The notes under the pieces are model-generated. The model did no database searches, was not told the DNA's origin, and saw only the letters and a program-made list of their open reading frames with translations. DNA of 64,000 nucleotides, taken from Bugula neritina. Taxonomy: Eukaryota; Bryozoa; Gymnolaemata; Cheilostomatida; Bugulidae. The translations under genes were made by a program, and so were the position numbers. This document shows, piece by piece, positions 36,960 through 49,600 of the stretch. Where the stretch lies: contig OZ037766.1 in NCBI GenBank assembly GCA_964035545.1, forward strand, positions 17,492,222 through 17,556,221. Direction: 5' to 3'. The first letter of the stretch is position 1, and each line of letters starts with the position of its first letter.

Positions 36960-37770
36960 GATTACCAGTTACCTCAGGTGTGGTACAAAGACCAATTTTA
37001 AGGCCAATACTTTTCATCATCTTTATCAATGACTTTCCTGACTGTCTTGATTGCTCATGTGCCATGTTTGTCAATGACATCTTTGTCTGCCAGGAGATAG
37101 CCTTATTGAGTGACTGCATTAGGTTCCATCGAACTCTAGATTATCTTGGTGCGAGTCAGACAAGTGGAGTATGTTATTCAACATTTCTAAGAGCAGAATA
37201 ATGTGCTTCAACTCTGTAGGCAATACTCTCGATTACATGTTGAATGGATCAGTGCTAGATCATGTAGACTCTGCAAAATATATGGGTGTCACACTGCAAT
37301 CAAATTGCAGGTTCAATGAGCATATATCAAATAAAATGTTAGAGGCTGAAAGATAGCTGGGCATGGTTAAAAGAGATTTCTACTGAGCCCCTAGATGAGC
37401 ACAATTGATTGCATGCAAAGCATTGTGTCTACCACATGTGAAGTATGTCAATGCAGCTTGTGACTCAACCTACAAGAAGGAAATTTCTTACTTATAAAAT
37501 GTACTAGTTGGTGCTGTACAATTAATAGCTAATAACAAAGGCAGTGTAAATATCAAATTGCCATGAAGAAAATCTGCCTTCTGAAGACTCGGCTCTCAGC
37601 TCTACTTAGGATGACCTCCTAAAAACCAACAGACAACACTATATAGACTCACTCCCAAGCGAGTAGATAGCCCCGATTGGTAGGTGCTAACAGTACCAAG
37701 TACCTGAACATTTTTTGCCAAGGACTATCGGGGATCTGAAAATTGATCACAATTAAGCAATAACCCCGAG
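36960..37770 (+). pseudogene. Second CR1/Jockey-like LINE RT fragment
   Basis: It starts at VVQRPILRPILFIIFINDFPD (a decayed GVPQGSVLGPLLF-type box), then VNDIFV in place of the ADD box, ISKSRIMCFN, YMGVTLQSNCRFNEHISNK, and a worn C-terminus to about 37770. It is separated from the previous copy by an ATGATAATCAT-type simple repeat (36690-36800). It is a distinct copy, because its palm region repeats the part already present upstream. Confidence 0.8.
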
Positions 37771-38536
37771 ATTTCCACATAGAAAAAAGTAAGCTTCTTT
37801 TTGGTCAATACAGCTCAGCCAGCATTAACTGTATGACTATTTGACAATGGCTGTTCAACATATTACCCATATTTGGTACACATTTTCTTCTATCTGGGGC
37901 GTTCCATTGTGATTGATGATTTTGAGTAAGTTTGAGTAAATAATATAATATAACTTGAAGTTTATAACTTCAACTTAAAGTATATTATATGCAGTAATAA
38001 AATGTTTTTGCATATTTTAGCTGCCATCTGCAGACTTTTTGCTCAACAATTTTGCTTCATAATCACTGCGTTTCCACTGCTTCAAATGAATACATGTGAA
38101 TGCTCCTATGGAAAGATATGTGGTTGCGGTTTGCATTAACTTATTGTTGTGGTTTCATTTGATGCAACTGTTACCAAACATCAAATGAAAAATTCATTCT
38201 CATAATTTAAAGCAATGGAAATGCAGTGAATAAAATTAAATTTTGTCCAAACATCGGGACTAAATTTAGAATTTGGATCACCAGCCAATGAATTTTCCAG
38301 TCTGCTTTGAAGTCTGTAGTATTATAAAACACATAATTATTGTTACTGTCATTGCATGGTATTCTTAGCTGCTGCCACACACAGCTTAATCACTGGGCTG
38401 GCTTCAACATTTAAGCTTTGAACTTTCAAGCCATCTATCGTTATTACTATAGTAGCTCCAATTCAATATGATTACCGTTGATTATTTTGATAATATTAAT
38501 ATCAATTTGAATAGGAATTTGACTATGTATTACAGT

Positions 38537-39000
38537 CTATGATTGGGTTGAACAGTGGCGCATGTGACTGTGTAAATTAATGTGTGAGCCACAGTATTTG
38601 TTGCAAAAGTCACATTTGGATGTAAACTCTGGTCTGTTGGTGGTGGCTTAAGCTTTCCTGCCTGCCTTCTTTTCAGCAGCTGCACTGACAAGTTTTCCTT
38701 CCCCTGATGTATGATGGCGTTTCAGTTTGCTTCTCCAACTCGAACGATTGGATGTAAGATCTTCCCAGGATGCTGTGTTTATGCCGACAGCTTTCATATC
38801 CCTCTTGCAGACATCTTTGTCGCCCACAACTTCGGCCGCGTTAGTTAGTTTGCTGTAGAGTGTCTTTTTGGATGCGTCTTTTGTTCATACAGGGTAAACA
38901 TGCTTGAAAGACTAGCTTGAGAAAAAACTTCTACATTGGTTTTGCGATGTGATCGCCAGCATGTTGCGAGTGTTTTGCAGGTGGAAAGTGTTGAGCCTCC
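38537..39000 (-). pseudogene. 3' end of a LINE ORF2 with C-terminal zinc finger
   Basis: Minus-strand frame with GDKDVCKRDMKAVGIN, SWEDLTSNRSSWR and, near the end, CDFCNKYCGSHINLHSH, a Cys/His finger found at the C-terminus of many LINE ORF2 proteins. It stops at 38537-38539. One internal stop precedes the finger and the frame is broken further upstream. Confidence 0.8.
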
Positions 39001-39010
39001 TCTCTTGCCT

Positions 39011-40785
39011 GGCATAAGAATATTATTATAATGGTAATACTCACACTCTTAGTTTTATTGCTTTCAAATATCAATGTTTAGCAATTACTAAAAAATTCAG
39101 TTTTGTGTTGATAATATTAAATGGTGATTATAAAAATTTTGTTTGTTTATGTTTGACTTTGTGTGTTTTGGTGAGCAATAAATGCACAGGGCTAGTTTCT
39201 TATGATGACTCCGATAAATATTATGCGAATGCTGTGTTACCCTGTAACGCAAAAAAGTGTACTAAACATAACCAATAGGATGTGTCAATATTTTATATAA
39301 AATATTTTGGGTGTGAAGAAAAATGATAAAAATAAAATGCAACAAACTTAATACTCATATTGCATCATTGATGTAACATTTGAGAATACAAATAGCAATA
39401 TTCAAACCGTTATTACAGTCATGTATTTGGTTGAATGAAATGCAAGAATCAAAATCTCATTTTATTTAGTTATTCAGTTGTCAGATAACGAAATTGATAG
39501 CCAACTGATCAACCTCTTTTATTGAACTTATTTTTTTTGGGTAAATGTTGGACATGTGTCGGTTTGCTATATGTATAATCCAATGCAAAGTCTTTGGATC
39601 TGTCTGGAAAGTTTCTCCCTCTAATTTGGTGTTTGGTTGGTATGCATGACTTAGTCATTTTATCTGAATTGTTTTTAACTGGCAACTTGTATTTAAAGAG
39701 GGTGTCTTGCTGCTTTTAATAGACTCTTTTCAAAGGTCCCTGGTATCCCCTTTACAACTAAGAGTTATGGTTTCCCACAGGGAATAGGTTGAACTTTTGT
39801 ATAAAGAGCAAACTCATTAGAAATTTAAAGTATGGCTGCTACTTAGAATTCTAATTATGCTATAGAATTGGTATTTTAGGAGATAGATATTTTGGTATAA
39901 ACACACATATTAGCAGTTCAAAAAAATTTTAAAAAATATTTTTTCATGGATAATTTTGACAAAAATAATCTTGAAAGCATTTATGTGGTTTTGGTTACTG
40001 AGCAAGGCTAAAGTAGCACTTTAGTATTGCTCAGCAGCCAAAACCACAAAAATGAATTCAAGCCTATTTCGCTAACAAATTTCATTTTGGAAGATCGCAA
40101 CTTTTAATTGTAAAGGGGGGGGGGACATTGGGGACCTCTGAAAGGAGTCTATTCATTGCTAAAAGTAGGCTGCTTATTTTCAGTGGAACTTGCAGTGCTA
40201 TTTTTTCTTTGCTGGTATTCTTATTGATTAATAACATGTGTTTTAAGCAGTCTTGGGTGCAAATCTACTCGACTGTATCTAATGAAAAATTCTTATTTTT
40301 ATTGTTTTATTACATGAGGTGTTTGCTAGCAATTATAGAACCTTCCTCTGGCACAACCTCATTTTCATGTTGATTATGCTCTGGATGTGCACAGGTGATT
40401 CAATAAGGAGAGGTTTTAGATCTTTAGCTGATTTGTTGCAGTTTCATTGGTGCTTTTTCTTTGAGTGTATTTTTTTTGGCAAACTGATTTGTGATAACTA
40501 TCTCCTGTATGCTTTTTTTACTCTTTTTGTGATAAATCTAATATCATTCCATGAATATTTCATTATCACTGAGTACACCATTGCATTTATTCCCGTCTGT
40601 ATTTCTTTTTGTAGGTTTTTGTAGGTTTCTGCATAACAGACGCAAGACCTGTAAAAATGCTTTATTTTTATCTTGTCGTGTTACTATAAGAATAGTGTAA
40701 AATTTGGCATGTGCTAAATATTTCTATATTGGTGGCTGCCCTTAATATATGGTGCGTTTAATTCACTTTAATTTTTCAGAGAATA
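39011..40785. other. Spacer with a small inverted-repeat element
   Basis: AT-rich, no supported exon. Inverted ends of about 50 bp at 39717-39767 and about 40097-40155 share AATAGACTC / GAGTCTATT outer ends and a TTTACAA-type inner block, suggesting a MITE of about 440 bp. The reading frames at 40128-40624 are not supported. Confidence 0.5.
39717..40155. mobile_element. Candidate MITE with about 50-bp imperfect TIRs
   Basis: The left end runs from AATAGACTC to ACTAAGAGTT; the right end is its imperfect inverse, with a poly-G run inserted (40117-40125). No target-site duplication was identified. Confidence 0.5.
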
Positions 40786-43700
40786 ATGAGGTTTAATGAT
40801 CGGGAAATTCGGCAGTACATCAAATTAGCACCTTCCCAAATGGAAGGGCAACTTCTATACGTGTTAGGCAACAAAACGGGTAAGGATATAAATCTTATAT
40901 ATGTTGGCTCAAATGGTATCATACTGTAAAATAAGTATACATACATGTCAAAGCTAGTACACACAGCTTTCTTCAGGTGATTTGATTGAGGTCACTATAG
41001 TCTTACCTTTATTTAAATATGTTTATGATATTTTGCTTAATTGATAGGTTCAAATAGAAGAGTAAAAGCTAAATTAGTCAACAATATTCTGGCTTTATAC
41101 AAGATGTCTAATAATGGAGTACTCACAGATGCTGAGGTACTGTAATACACTGCTTGTTAAAATTTATTGTATATCATAGCCATATTATAAGTGTTGGTTA
41201 CACCCCCCCTCCCCAAATGGTCTTTCGTATTCGAAATAGTTTGTTTGGAGTTTGTTTTAGATTCCTAAAGCAACAACTAGCTTTTGCAGTAAGCAATTAC
41301 CTGATAGACCAACAACTAAAGATGAAGCTAAATAGTGAGGTGTCCACTGGCAGACATCAAACAGGGCATAATTTTGCCTATGCAGATAGCAAGTCTATCG
41401 TCTGTGTATCTGCCAGTTGCTGACACTGTGGCACTATAGTATACTACTATAACCAACAAATGTCTTCAAGTCATAACACACATGTGTTAGTTGCATATTT
41501 TATCAAAGCTATTATAACTATTTTATCCATTCTTCATATTATCTAGTAATTGTAATAGTTGTGTGATTCGAAAATAAAAATTAAGTTTTCATACAACAAT
41601 GTCAGAAGATAGTAAAGAATATTGGCCCTTATTCGCATTATGTGAATTAATGTAGGATACATGCTTATGGTCACAAAATTATCCAGCAAACTTGTAACAT
41701 TTTATTGTAGCCTTCAGAGCTTCTTATTCTTTCAAGTTGTACAGTAAAGTCTGGAGCAGGAAGGCAAAATGTGTTTGATATAGGTGAGTCACATTCCTAC
41801 TTGTGATTTAGTGAACTCTACTTCCAAATCCTAACTAGGATGTTTGCTAATTACAATAACCAAATAGTGAAAGCGCATACATTTGCAGCCTGATATGTTT
41901 TTATACTTATTATTAAAGTTAATGTTTTACTTATTACATAAAAGTAAAAGCTTTATGGATATAGATTATGTGATTTAACAGAGTGGACTGTGTTAAGTTC
42001 CTATGGTAGTGAATCTAATTGTCAGAGTACCATTTTGGTTTCATTGTTCATTTCAATAAAAAAATGAGACTTTAAAGTGAAATTTTTTTTCATAACATAG
42101 TAAAGCCATGGGTAAACACAACTAGTCACTTGAGCTGTCTCTTCTGCTGGTAACATATTCAGTGTGGCAGCTAATTTCCGGAGTGAGAAAAATTATACTT
42201 TGTGCCACACAGAGCAGAATTTTTCCCAAGTACTCACTCAATCGTGTGGCCAGTATTTTTAGTCATTTCTATACATGAAAAGATAACTACAGCAATATCA
42301 GTAATTTATTATGTTGCGTTTTGCTTCTATTTGAACTGATTTTTCACTGTTCCTTGTTGTAGCCCGCTTTAGACCAAGTATAAAACAAATAGTTTTTGTT
42401 ATACGTAGGTCACAAGATAGATTGTTGGAGATATACATATTGTGAGGATAATTTCTAAATGTCATTCACAGATGTCGATCTACTATTGTATTAAATTGGT
42501 ACTTTAGCTAAAAATATTTTGACTTTCAGTCAATAACATACTAACTTAACCACTACTTAATTTTCTTTAAAAACTCCACCATATTATCATCATCTTGCTG
42601 TCTGTCGTGTCCGACTATGACTTCTGGTGTATCATTAGTCTCCATCTGGATCTGTCAAGTGACAGCATTTGCCATTTACCGAGAGATATCTCCTCATCTT
42701 TAAGGTTGCGTTTAATGGTATCTTTGTAACGGAGCCTTGGTCTGCCAATGTCACGGGAGCCTTCTGTTAGCTGTGAGTATAGAACCTGTTTTGGGATCCT
42801 GGTGATGAGTTCAGTAAGCCTCAGTATAAGCTCCGCACCACCTTTCTTCAACAGCTCAGGATGAATACCATCACTTCCTGGTGACTTCCTGTCAGAGAGC
42901 GCATTTACAGCTCTCATAATCTCTGCGGCATCAGGACATTCATTCATCCATTCTTGGGTTGGCTGCTGGTGTATGTGGCTGGTGATGTCAGGGTCCACAT
43001 TTTCTGTTTCATTTAGGAGTGTTCGGAAGTGCTCTGTCCATCACTGCATCAAATCATCTCTTTGGGTGAGGAGGGTGTGGCTGTCCTTGTCAAACAGTTG
43101 GTCTGGGTGGTTTACACATGGACCCCATACTGCCCTCATGTTTTCGTAGAAGCTTCTCATGTCATTTTGGTTAGTCAGTTCCTGCAGTTCAGCTGCCTTG
43201 TCTTGACACCTTTTGTTCTTTAGTTTACAGCATTTCTTTTGAAGTGCTCTGTTACATTCCTTGTACCTTCCTTTGGTTTTCCTGGTCGATCGGTTCATGA
43301 CAGCGAAATGTGCTAGGTTCCTCTCACTTAATAGGTCTTATAGTTCTATGGAGTGTTCATCAAACCAGTCCTCGTGTTTTCTGCCAACAGTGCCTAGCTT
43401 CTCCTTCGATGTTTCATAAACTGTGTTCTTGAAGTTTTTCCATGCGTCGTCAAGTGTTCCAAGTGTTCTCAAGCTCAGTTTCTCACTTAGTGCTGTTTTC
43501 AAGTCATCAAGTATTTCCCTATCTTTCAATTTGTTGACGTTGAGCTTTTTACTTGGTTGTTTAGACTTCTTCATTTTCCTTTTGATGATGAGGCTAGTGC
43601 GTGATTTTATCATGATATGGTCTGTGTTGCAGTCTGCCCCACGCATTGCTCTGGTGTCGTGTATGTCCTTCAGATCACGTTGACGAGTGATATATGTATA

Positions 43701-44836
43701 TATATATATATATATATATACATACATATATATGCAATAAATAAGAATGGTAGCTGATAGGGTTATAAAATTTGAGGCTTTTCTCCTTGAATCAGTGAAA
43801 CTTTTTTGTCAAACCAATCATCTAATTATAAATTAAATAATTAATAATTATTACATACTAATATGGAAAGATATTTATTATTTCTGTTAACTGTGTTATG
43901 AAATGGATCAAAAAAGTTATCACAGAACAATAATTTTGATGAGTGGTTTTACAATGCTACTCTGAAGTTCTCAAATCAGCCAAATTTAATTTTTAACCAA
44001 AAATTGTGAATGTTTAAACTAACTTTAAGTTGTGTTATATTATGAATATGGAGTAAAATGAATAGATGATATTTTTTCATAATTTTGATTAATAAGACAT
44101 TTAAATCAGTTTTATTGTAGGTACTATGGGTGTTGGCTGTTTTTATAAGTGTGGCACTATGTTTGGCGAGTTCGGACTGATATATTTAATCTTTTGTAGT
44201 CTGCCCCGGATCTCCATTCAACACTACTTATTCTTTTCAATGTAGCAGCTCAGCAGAACTGATGCATTGGATTCAAGCCATTACTAATGTCAGGTAATGG
44301 GAGTTGCTACAATAGAAATAATATTGAACAAACTATTCACTGAATACTAATAATTTGATTTAGTTAAATTGATATTATTTAAAAATACTTGTTTTGCTTG
44401 TTTTTATTGAATATAAACTCCAATAACTCCTATTTTTCTAAATTATATTTGTAGTGCCCTAGAAAAAGAATTAAAACAATTAAAAGAGTTGATATTTCGA
44501 AAAGAGAAAAGTCTACATCAAAGACAGATAACTCACTTGCAAGTTAATCTCCAACCATTTGATGCAGCCCCATCTAACCCGATTCCCTCTGGAGCACCTT
44601 CTCTATTAAAACCATCTGAACCTTTCCTTACTCTACCACATTTCACTGGATTAAGTTCTGCTCCTACAGTACCTCACAGACAACATCACACTATTTCTAC
44701 CATTTCCTCAGTCAACCCAACTCTGCCTCGCTCTCTACAACCAACCAGAAAAGCTCCAGCACCACCTCAAACCTCACACTCATTTAGTGAGAACACTTCA
44801 ATGAGCTCAGATGTGTTGCTAATAGACTTTTCCTGA
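40786..44836 (+). CDS. Small PH-domain adaptor with coiled coil and Pro-rich tail
   Basis: Five exons: 40786-40879, 41048-41136, 41711-41783, 44200-44293 and 44455-44836, phases consistent, 243 residues. It begins MRFNDREIRQYIKLAPSQMEG; the acceptor at 40779-40780 just before this ATG means a 5' UTR or coding exon may lie upstream. Residues about 20-115 read as a PH domain: MEGQLLYVLGN start, KAKLVNNILALYK, SELLILSSCTVKSG, NTTYSFQCSSSAELMHWIQAI with the invariant C-terminal Trp helix. A short charged coiled coil follows (LEKELKQLKELIFRKEKSL), then a Ser/Thr/Pro-rich tail with TRKAPAPP (SH3-ligand-like) and a C-terminal DVLLIDF motif. The composition suggests a membrane-recruited signalling or trafficking adaptor. 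I do not recognise an orthologue. A broken LINE sits in the intron 41784-44199. Confidence 0.75.
42600..43730 (-). pseudogene. Internally deleted LINE ORF2 (endonuclease-RT linker and RT ends)
   Basis: Minus-strand pieces: 43727-43338 (late endonuclease/linker), 43298-43041 (linker) and 42998-42615. The last contains the RT entry motif DRKSPGSDGIHPELLKKGG and then, after ELITRI, jumps straight to QVLYSQLTEGSRDIGRPRLRYKDTIKRNL, the C-terminal block also seen in the copy at 33380. The catalytic palm and thumb are missing. A (TA)n/CATA stretch (43689-43735) borders the 5' end. It lies in an intron of the PH-domain gene, antisense to it. Confidence 0.85.
43689..43735. repeat. (TA)n microsatellite
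   Basis: About 45 bases of TATA/CATA repeats at the LINE boundary. Confidence 0.9.
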
Positions 44837-46008
44837 ATCTGTGTTTGTTATGTTATAATTTGTTGAACTTCATATATTTATGAATGAATAATTGCTTGAT
44901 GTATATTTGTTGTGTGTTTTATATTATGCTACCTGCAATGCAATTGAAAGTTATTAAGGAAAGGCAACTCCTCTCCATAAGCATCTTGAGCTGGTTTTAT
45001 GCCAGTAGCTGGCTCAACTGAAGAGTCAAACAAAAAACTCGATGTCAACTTTTGCAGTGGATTGATTTCATTAAAGTCATTTGCAAGCTTTATGCAAAAG
45101 AGTAATATATTTTTTATTTTCTCATATGCCTTTTATAAAGTAATTTTTAAATAGAGTACACTGAAAACTATGCATTTGTAGTTATACTGCATTTATAGAA
45201 ATAGATTGTTCAGCAAGAAAAAGAATCATTAAGAGTGTCTGTGCTCTGTGCATTGCAGTTATATAGTGGCACAAGCCACCTTACATAAAATGTTAGTGGC
45301 TTATTGTAAACTAACCAACGTAGAGTGGAATTAGCAAGTAAATACTGCATTAGCTGTAAAAATTGAAATAATGCTAAATTGCATCAAATAATTGTTTGGC
45401 GTCTATCTAAATTCTAAAACATTTATAGTAATTATTCATAAAATCAGTAATACAGATAATTAACAGTGCAGCCACTAATAAACACAAGGTTACTAAGTTG
45501 AAAACAAACTTGATCGTAATGCCACAGTGCATACTTCCTTTCATTCTTAACATACTTAGCCTATTCCAAATGTTTTCCATTGAAAATTAAACAGAATGGT
45601 CTCAGAATGCTCCAAAGTTAAAAGGTTTTTCATAACAACATAACACTTTTACACTACAATAAAAAACAACAAATAAAAAGGTTAGCTTGGCACAAGCACA
45701 ACACTATTATATGTATTTATGTAATATGCAACAAACTAGATATTTTTATGCAGGCATTTTAAAAATTTCTTGCTCAAGTCGTAGCAAAGAGATTTTTCTG
45801 ATCCAAATGAATATTATCTCAAGTGTATGCAATCAATAGTCTGCACCATTTTTACACTATAGGCAAAATGAACAATATTTAAATTTTGAAAAATCAATTT
45901 TACAAAAATGTTTATATTTTGGCATAAACATGTAGAGGGAAAACAGTAGCTTATTGTGCCTTTCTTTAGTTGTATTTTGGAAATTATAGAGAAGTATTTG
46001 CAAAAATA
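44837..46008. other. Spacer after the PH-domain gene
   Basis: AT-rich, no recognised domain or repeat. A pyrimidine-rich acceptor-like site (TTTCTTTAG, ending 45969) opens directly into the frame of the CAAX ORF. Confidence 0.4.
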
Positions 46009-46338
46009 ATGTCATTGGATCAGTTTATAAAGTCACCGACTGGAAACCCATTATATACAGAAGCAGTTGAGCATATAGAGCTGGAGCACCAGGCAGAAAT
46101 CACTATTCCAATAGAGATCCCAACAGAACATCCATCACCACCAGTATATCAAACACACAATCAACAACCAATACCTGATGTTGTAACAAATCAATCAAAG
46201 CTAACAGCTAATCAAACCGAAAAGCTTGTATCACCAATTAATAAAGAATTACAAGACACCAAAAAACCAACTACTGACATTACCTTAAAGCTAAATGCTT
46301 CATCTGAAAAAAGAGTGCCATGCTGTGCTGTTATGTAA
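46009..46338 (+). CDS. Small ORF ending in a CAAX prenylation box
   Basis: From the ATG at 46009 (MSLDQFIKSPTGNP) it runs 109 residues, ending KRVPCCAVM and TAA. The frame is also open back to the acceptor-like AG at 45968-45969, so this may be a last exon rather than a one-exon gene. Composition is Pro/Thr/Gln-rich and apparently disordered. CAVM is a good CAAX box (Met favours farnesylation) with an adjacent Cys that could be palmitoylated, as in paralemmins and some Ras/Rho tails; beyond that ending no family is recognisable. It could be an alternative 3' end of the upstream PH-domain gene, but exons 1, 3 and 4 of that gene end in phase 1, 1 and 2 and only exon 2 ends in phase 0, so joining it there would remove half of the PH domain. 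Confidence 0.5.
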   Translation: MSLDQFIKSPTGNPLYTEAVEHIELEHQAEITIPIEIPTEHPSPPVYQTHNQQPIPDVVTNQSKLTANQTEKLVSPINKELQDTKKPTTDITLKLNASSEKRVPCCAVM

Positions 46339-46625
46339 AACTAGCATGTTGAGAAAACTTTATATCAATTTGTTATAACTATCATTATTGACTAGTTCCT
46401 ATCATTGAACAGTAAGTTTTTCTAATCTGTATATATTTATTACAAAGCTTATATATTTTATAACACTAAATATAATGCATAAAATAACAGGCGATTTAAG
46501 TAATATAAACAACCATAAATATAATATTCTTAATTCATCAGTCTGATACTGTTGTTGCTAGTGTTGAGCTCGGGAGGAGACAGTTAAAAACAACAACTTT
46601 GGTAAATTAAAATTACAGTGTTTTT
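46339..46625. other. Convergent 3' spacer
   Basis: Short AT-rich gap between the CAAX ORF (+) and the RSPH10B-like gene (-). It holds a minus-strand AATAAA at 46436-46441, about 190 bases after the RSPH10B-like stop. Confidence 0.6.
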
Positions 46626-49600
46626 CTATAACTCCTCTGGTAGAGAAACAACTGGAGTAACTGCTGGAGGAAAAACCGGTACTTCCCCTGCAGACATGGC
46701 TGATTTTGGGTATGTGGGACATGCAGATACTCTACCGCGGCAGATGCAGTTTTTTGCATGATCAACTTGAATGAATGCATTGTTCTCCAGCTTTTCTTTG
46801 ACCAGTTGAGTTAGCATCGCATGATGATGATAAGCTGGAAAGAACTTAATTACAAAAAATATAAAGAGCTGGTGAGTCCAAAAGTTGAACTTCCTTGTTT
46901 CAGCAATCTCACCGGCAAAGTCAAAACTCTGGCCTGCAAGCAAAGGCATATTTTATTATAGTATTACCTGCTACAGCTATAGCATATATCAACTGTTTTC
47001 TATAAACTAAAACATAATATTTATATGGTGAAGTAATGAAGCAAACAAGCAGGCCAGCATGTTTTTACAACACGTTAGAGCAAATTGTAAACCCAAACAC
47101 TCAACAGCACTTTATAATATTCATAATTAAAAATATATTATAACTAGTAATATATTAATCATTTCTAAAGTAGCTGTTTGTTTTATGAAGAACTTCTCTG
47201 ACAGAAAAATATTAGTTGCTACATAAGGTTAAAAAACTTCATAAACTATTTCAATAAAATTAATTATAGTTCAATGATCTCTTAATCTTTGTTTATGAAG
47301 CTAAGCTAAATCAAATAACCTTATTAAAATTTTCTAGCTCGTTTTTGCACTTTGTCTACAATATTTTTATTGTTTAGCCCAAAATAGATAGCTGAATAGG
47401 AAAAAAATCTTGTAATATAATCAATGTTATATTGACATTTTAAAAGCACAGTTTTTGAGGTCATTTTAATAAAATGTACCTATTTAAAAACTTGAACTGG
47501 TACATAATCTTAAATTGAAAAAACCTTCCTTAAAAACTGAATCCTTTTAGGCTTAGTTCAAAACCATATAGTCAAGAAATTACTTAAACATTTGGAACAG
47601 AACATGTATAGTTTATATTGTTACCTGAGTAACTCATCCGTCAGATTTACATACTTGAAAATTGAAGTTAATCATATACATACCTACTTCTCCATCTTCT
47701 TGCACCTCCCTATCAATATGATCCTTGTCGAGGTCTAGGACAGGCTCACTGCCAACATCAGCTATGCTCTGCTGTAAAGGGTTTGAAGATATATTCTTAG
47801 ATTCTGTGCGTCTTAATTCAGGCAATGATCCCGATGCCTCAGTTTTCACCTTAGATGCTGTGCCACCAGCAACTACAATATAGCATGCTGTATATTGACA
47901 ACAGATATACTATTTCTCTCTAATCATGAGAATTCTGCATAGACAGAGTGAATCAAACAAAAGTACTGTAGTTGTTCATTAGATTTGCTTAATATTTTAG
48001 CGTCAAGTGTGAAGTAACCAAGTAGAATGATATTTATTTTACAAGTAGGTATATATAAGGTGCCCATCTTTTGAGCACAGTATATACCTAGGCTAGTGTT
48101 AACATTTCTGGTTACAACAACAGCATTGCAGGTATTGCAAGTCATCATATAACAGCATAAAGGCACTTAGAAATCACAAAATATAAAATAGAACAGCTGC
48201 TAGTCAGAAAACAAGTTTATTTTTAAACTAATACAGCAACTTAAAATTAACAAAATCACAATACTTTTTCCTTCCCAATGTTGAGTAGTAGATTCGACTT
48301 GAGTGAACAATTATTTGGGTGATGAAGTAAATTTCTTTTGTCACAATATTGTCTTGATATGGCAAAATTTACTTGTAGACAATAAATAGTTTTAGACTTT
48401 GAGCTCTCTAATAGCCTACCAGCTTCTTCTACATTAAGATTTTTCTATGATTTTGAAACAATTATTCTAGAGTTTTTTAAATTGGCAATGGACAAATAAT
48501 AACTTATTATGGATACACCTTTAAATTCACAATGCACCTGAACTAATAGAATCACAAACCAGTATAGAAAATAACATTAGATATATATTCAATCCTAAAT
48601 AGCAGAAACAGGCAAGCATTTACAATTTCTGTAATATATCAGTTTAAGATGACATAAAATAGTATAACATCATGTTGTAGTATGACCTGTGTCATAAGCT
48701 ATTACAAAACCATGCAATGGTCAACTGCTCTCAGGTGCAAGGATTTGACCTTAAGGCTGCAATAAAATACGTCAACAAGTTAATTATGACGTATGAAAAC
48801 ACATGTGACAGAAGAAATTATCTGCTTTTAATTAAAGCAACAGTAATTTCTTTGGTCTTAGTCTACTGATTAGAAGTGTGGTCAAGAAAATATAAAGTCA
48901 TAAGTTTAGTAAATAACTAGTTAGCACCATCTCAGTTGCATACATATATTACAGTAATATACTACATACAGTCTTGTTGATATATGGAATATTATTTAAA
49001 GTTATCCTACCAACTGATGACTGAACCCTGTCCGTGACAGACACCGAGACATGAGGTCTTCCACCACCAGCTGCTGATGTTGCAGACCGGGGAGTCATGT
49101 TTGGAGCCAAACTACTTTTGCCATCAGCTTCTTCTTCACCATCTGCAGCCATCTACAAAAAACTAGCAAGATGATTAAGTTGAAAACTAACTTTAATAAA
49201 ACCTATTTCTATTTATAGACTTAAATTTATCTGCCCAATAGTCTGAAATGACTAAATAAGCTAATATATATTCCATGAATCAAACAAGCACTTTGTTACC
49301 TTAAAAGGTCATATAAACTTTGAAAGCATTACAGTTAAGTACGAGATCTTTCACAAGAACTTAAATACATCCATTAAAAGAATCAATTTGCTGTTCATGC
49401 AGGTTCTTGTGTTTTAAAACACTTTCAACACTTAATCACGGTGCGTGCAACAGTAAGTAAGTGGCAATCTCTACATCTTGCATAAATTCTTATTGCAATT
49501 TTATAACTCAAACTATAATTGAAACAAAATTAGTTTTCCGATTTTAGAAAACTATATCTTTTAAACATGGATTTCGTAATTTTAAATCTTGTGTAGTTTA

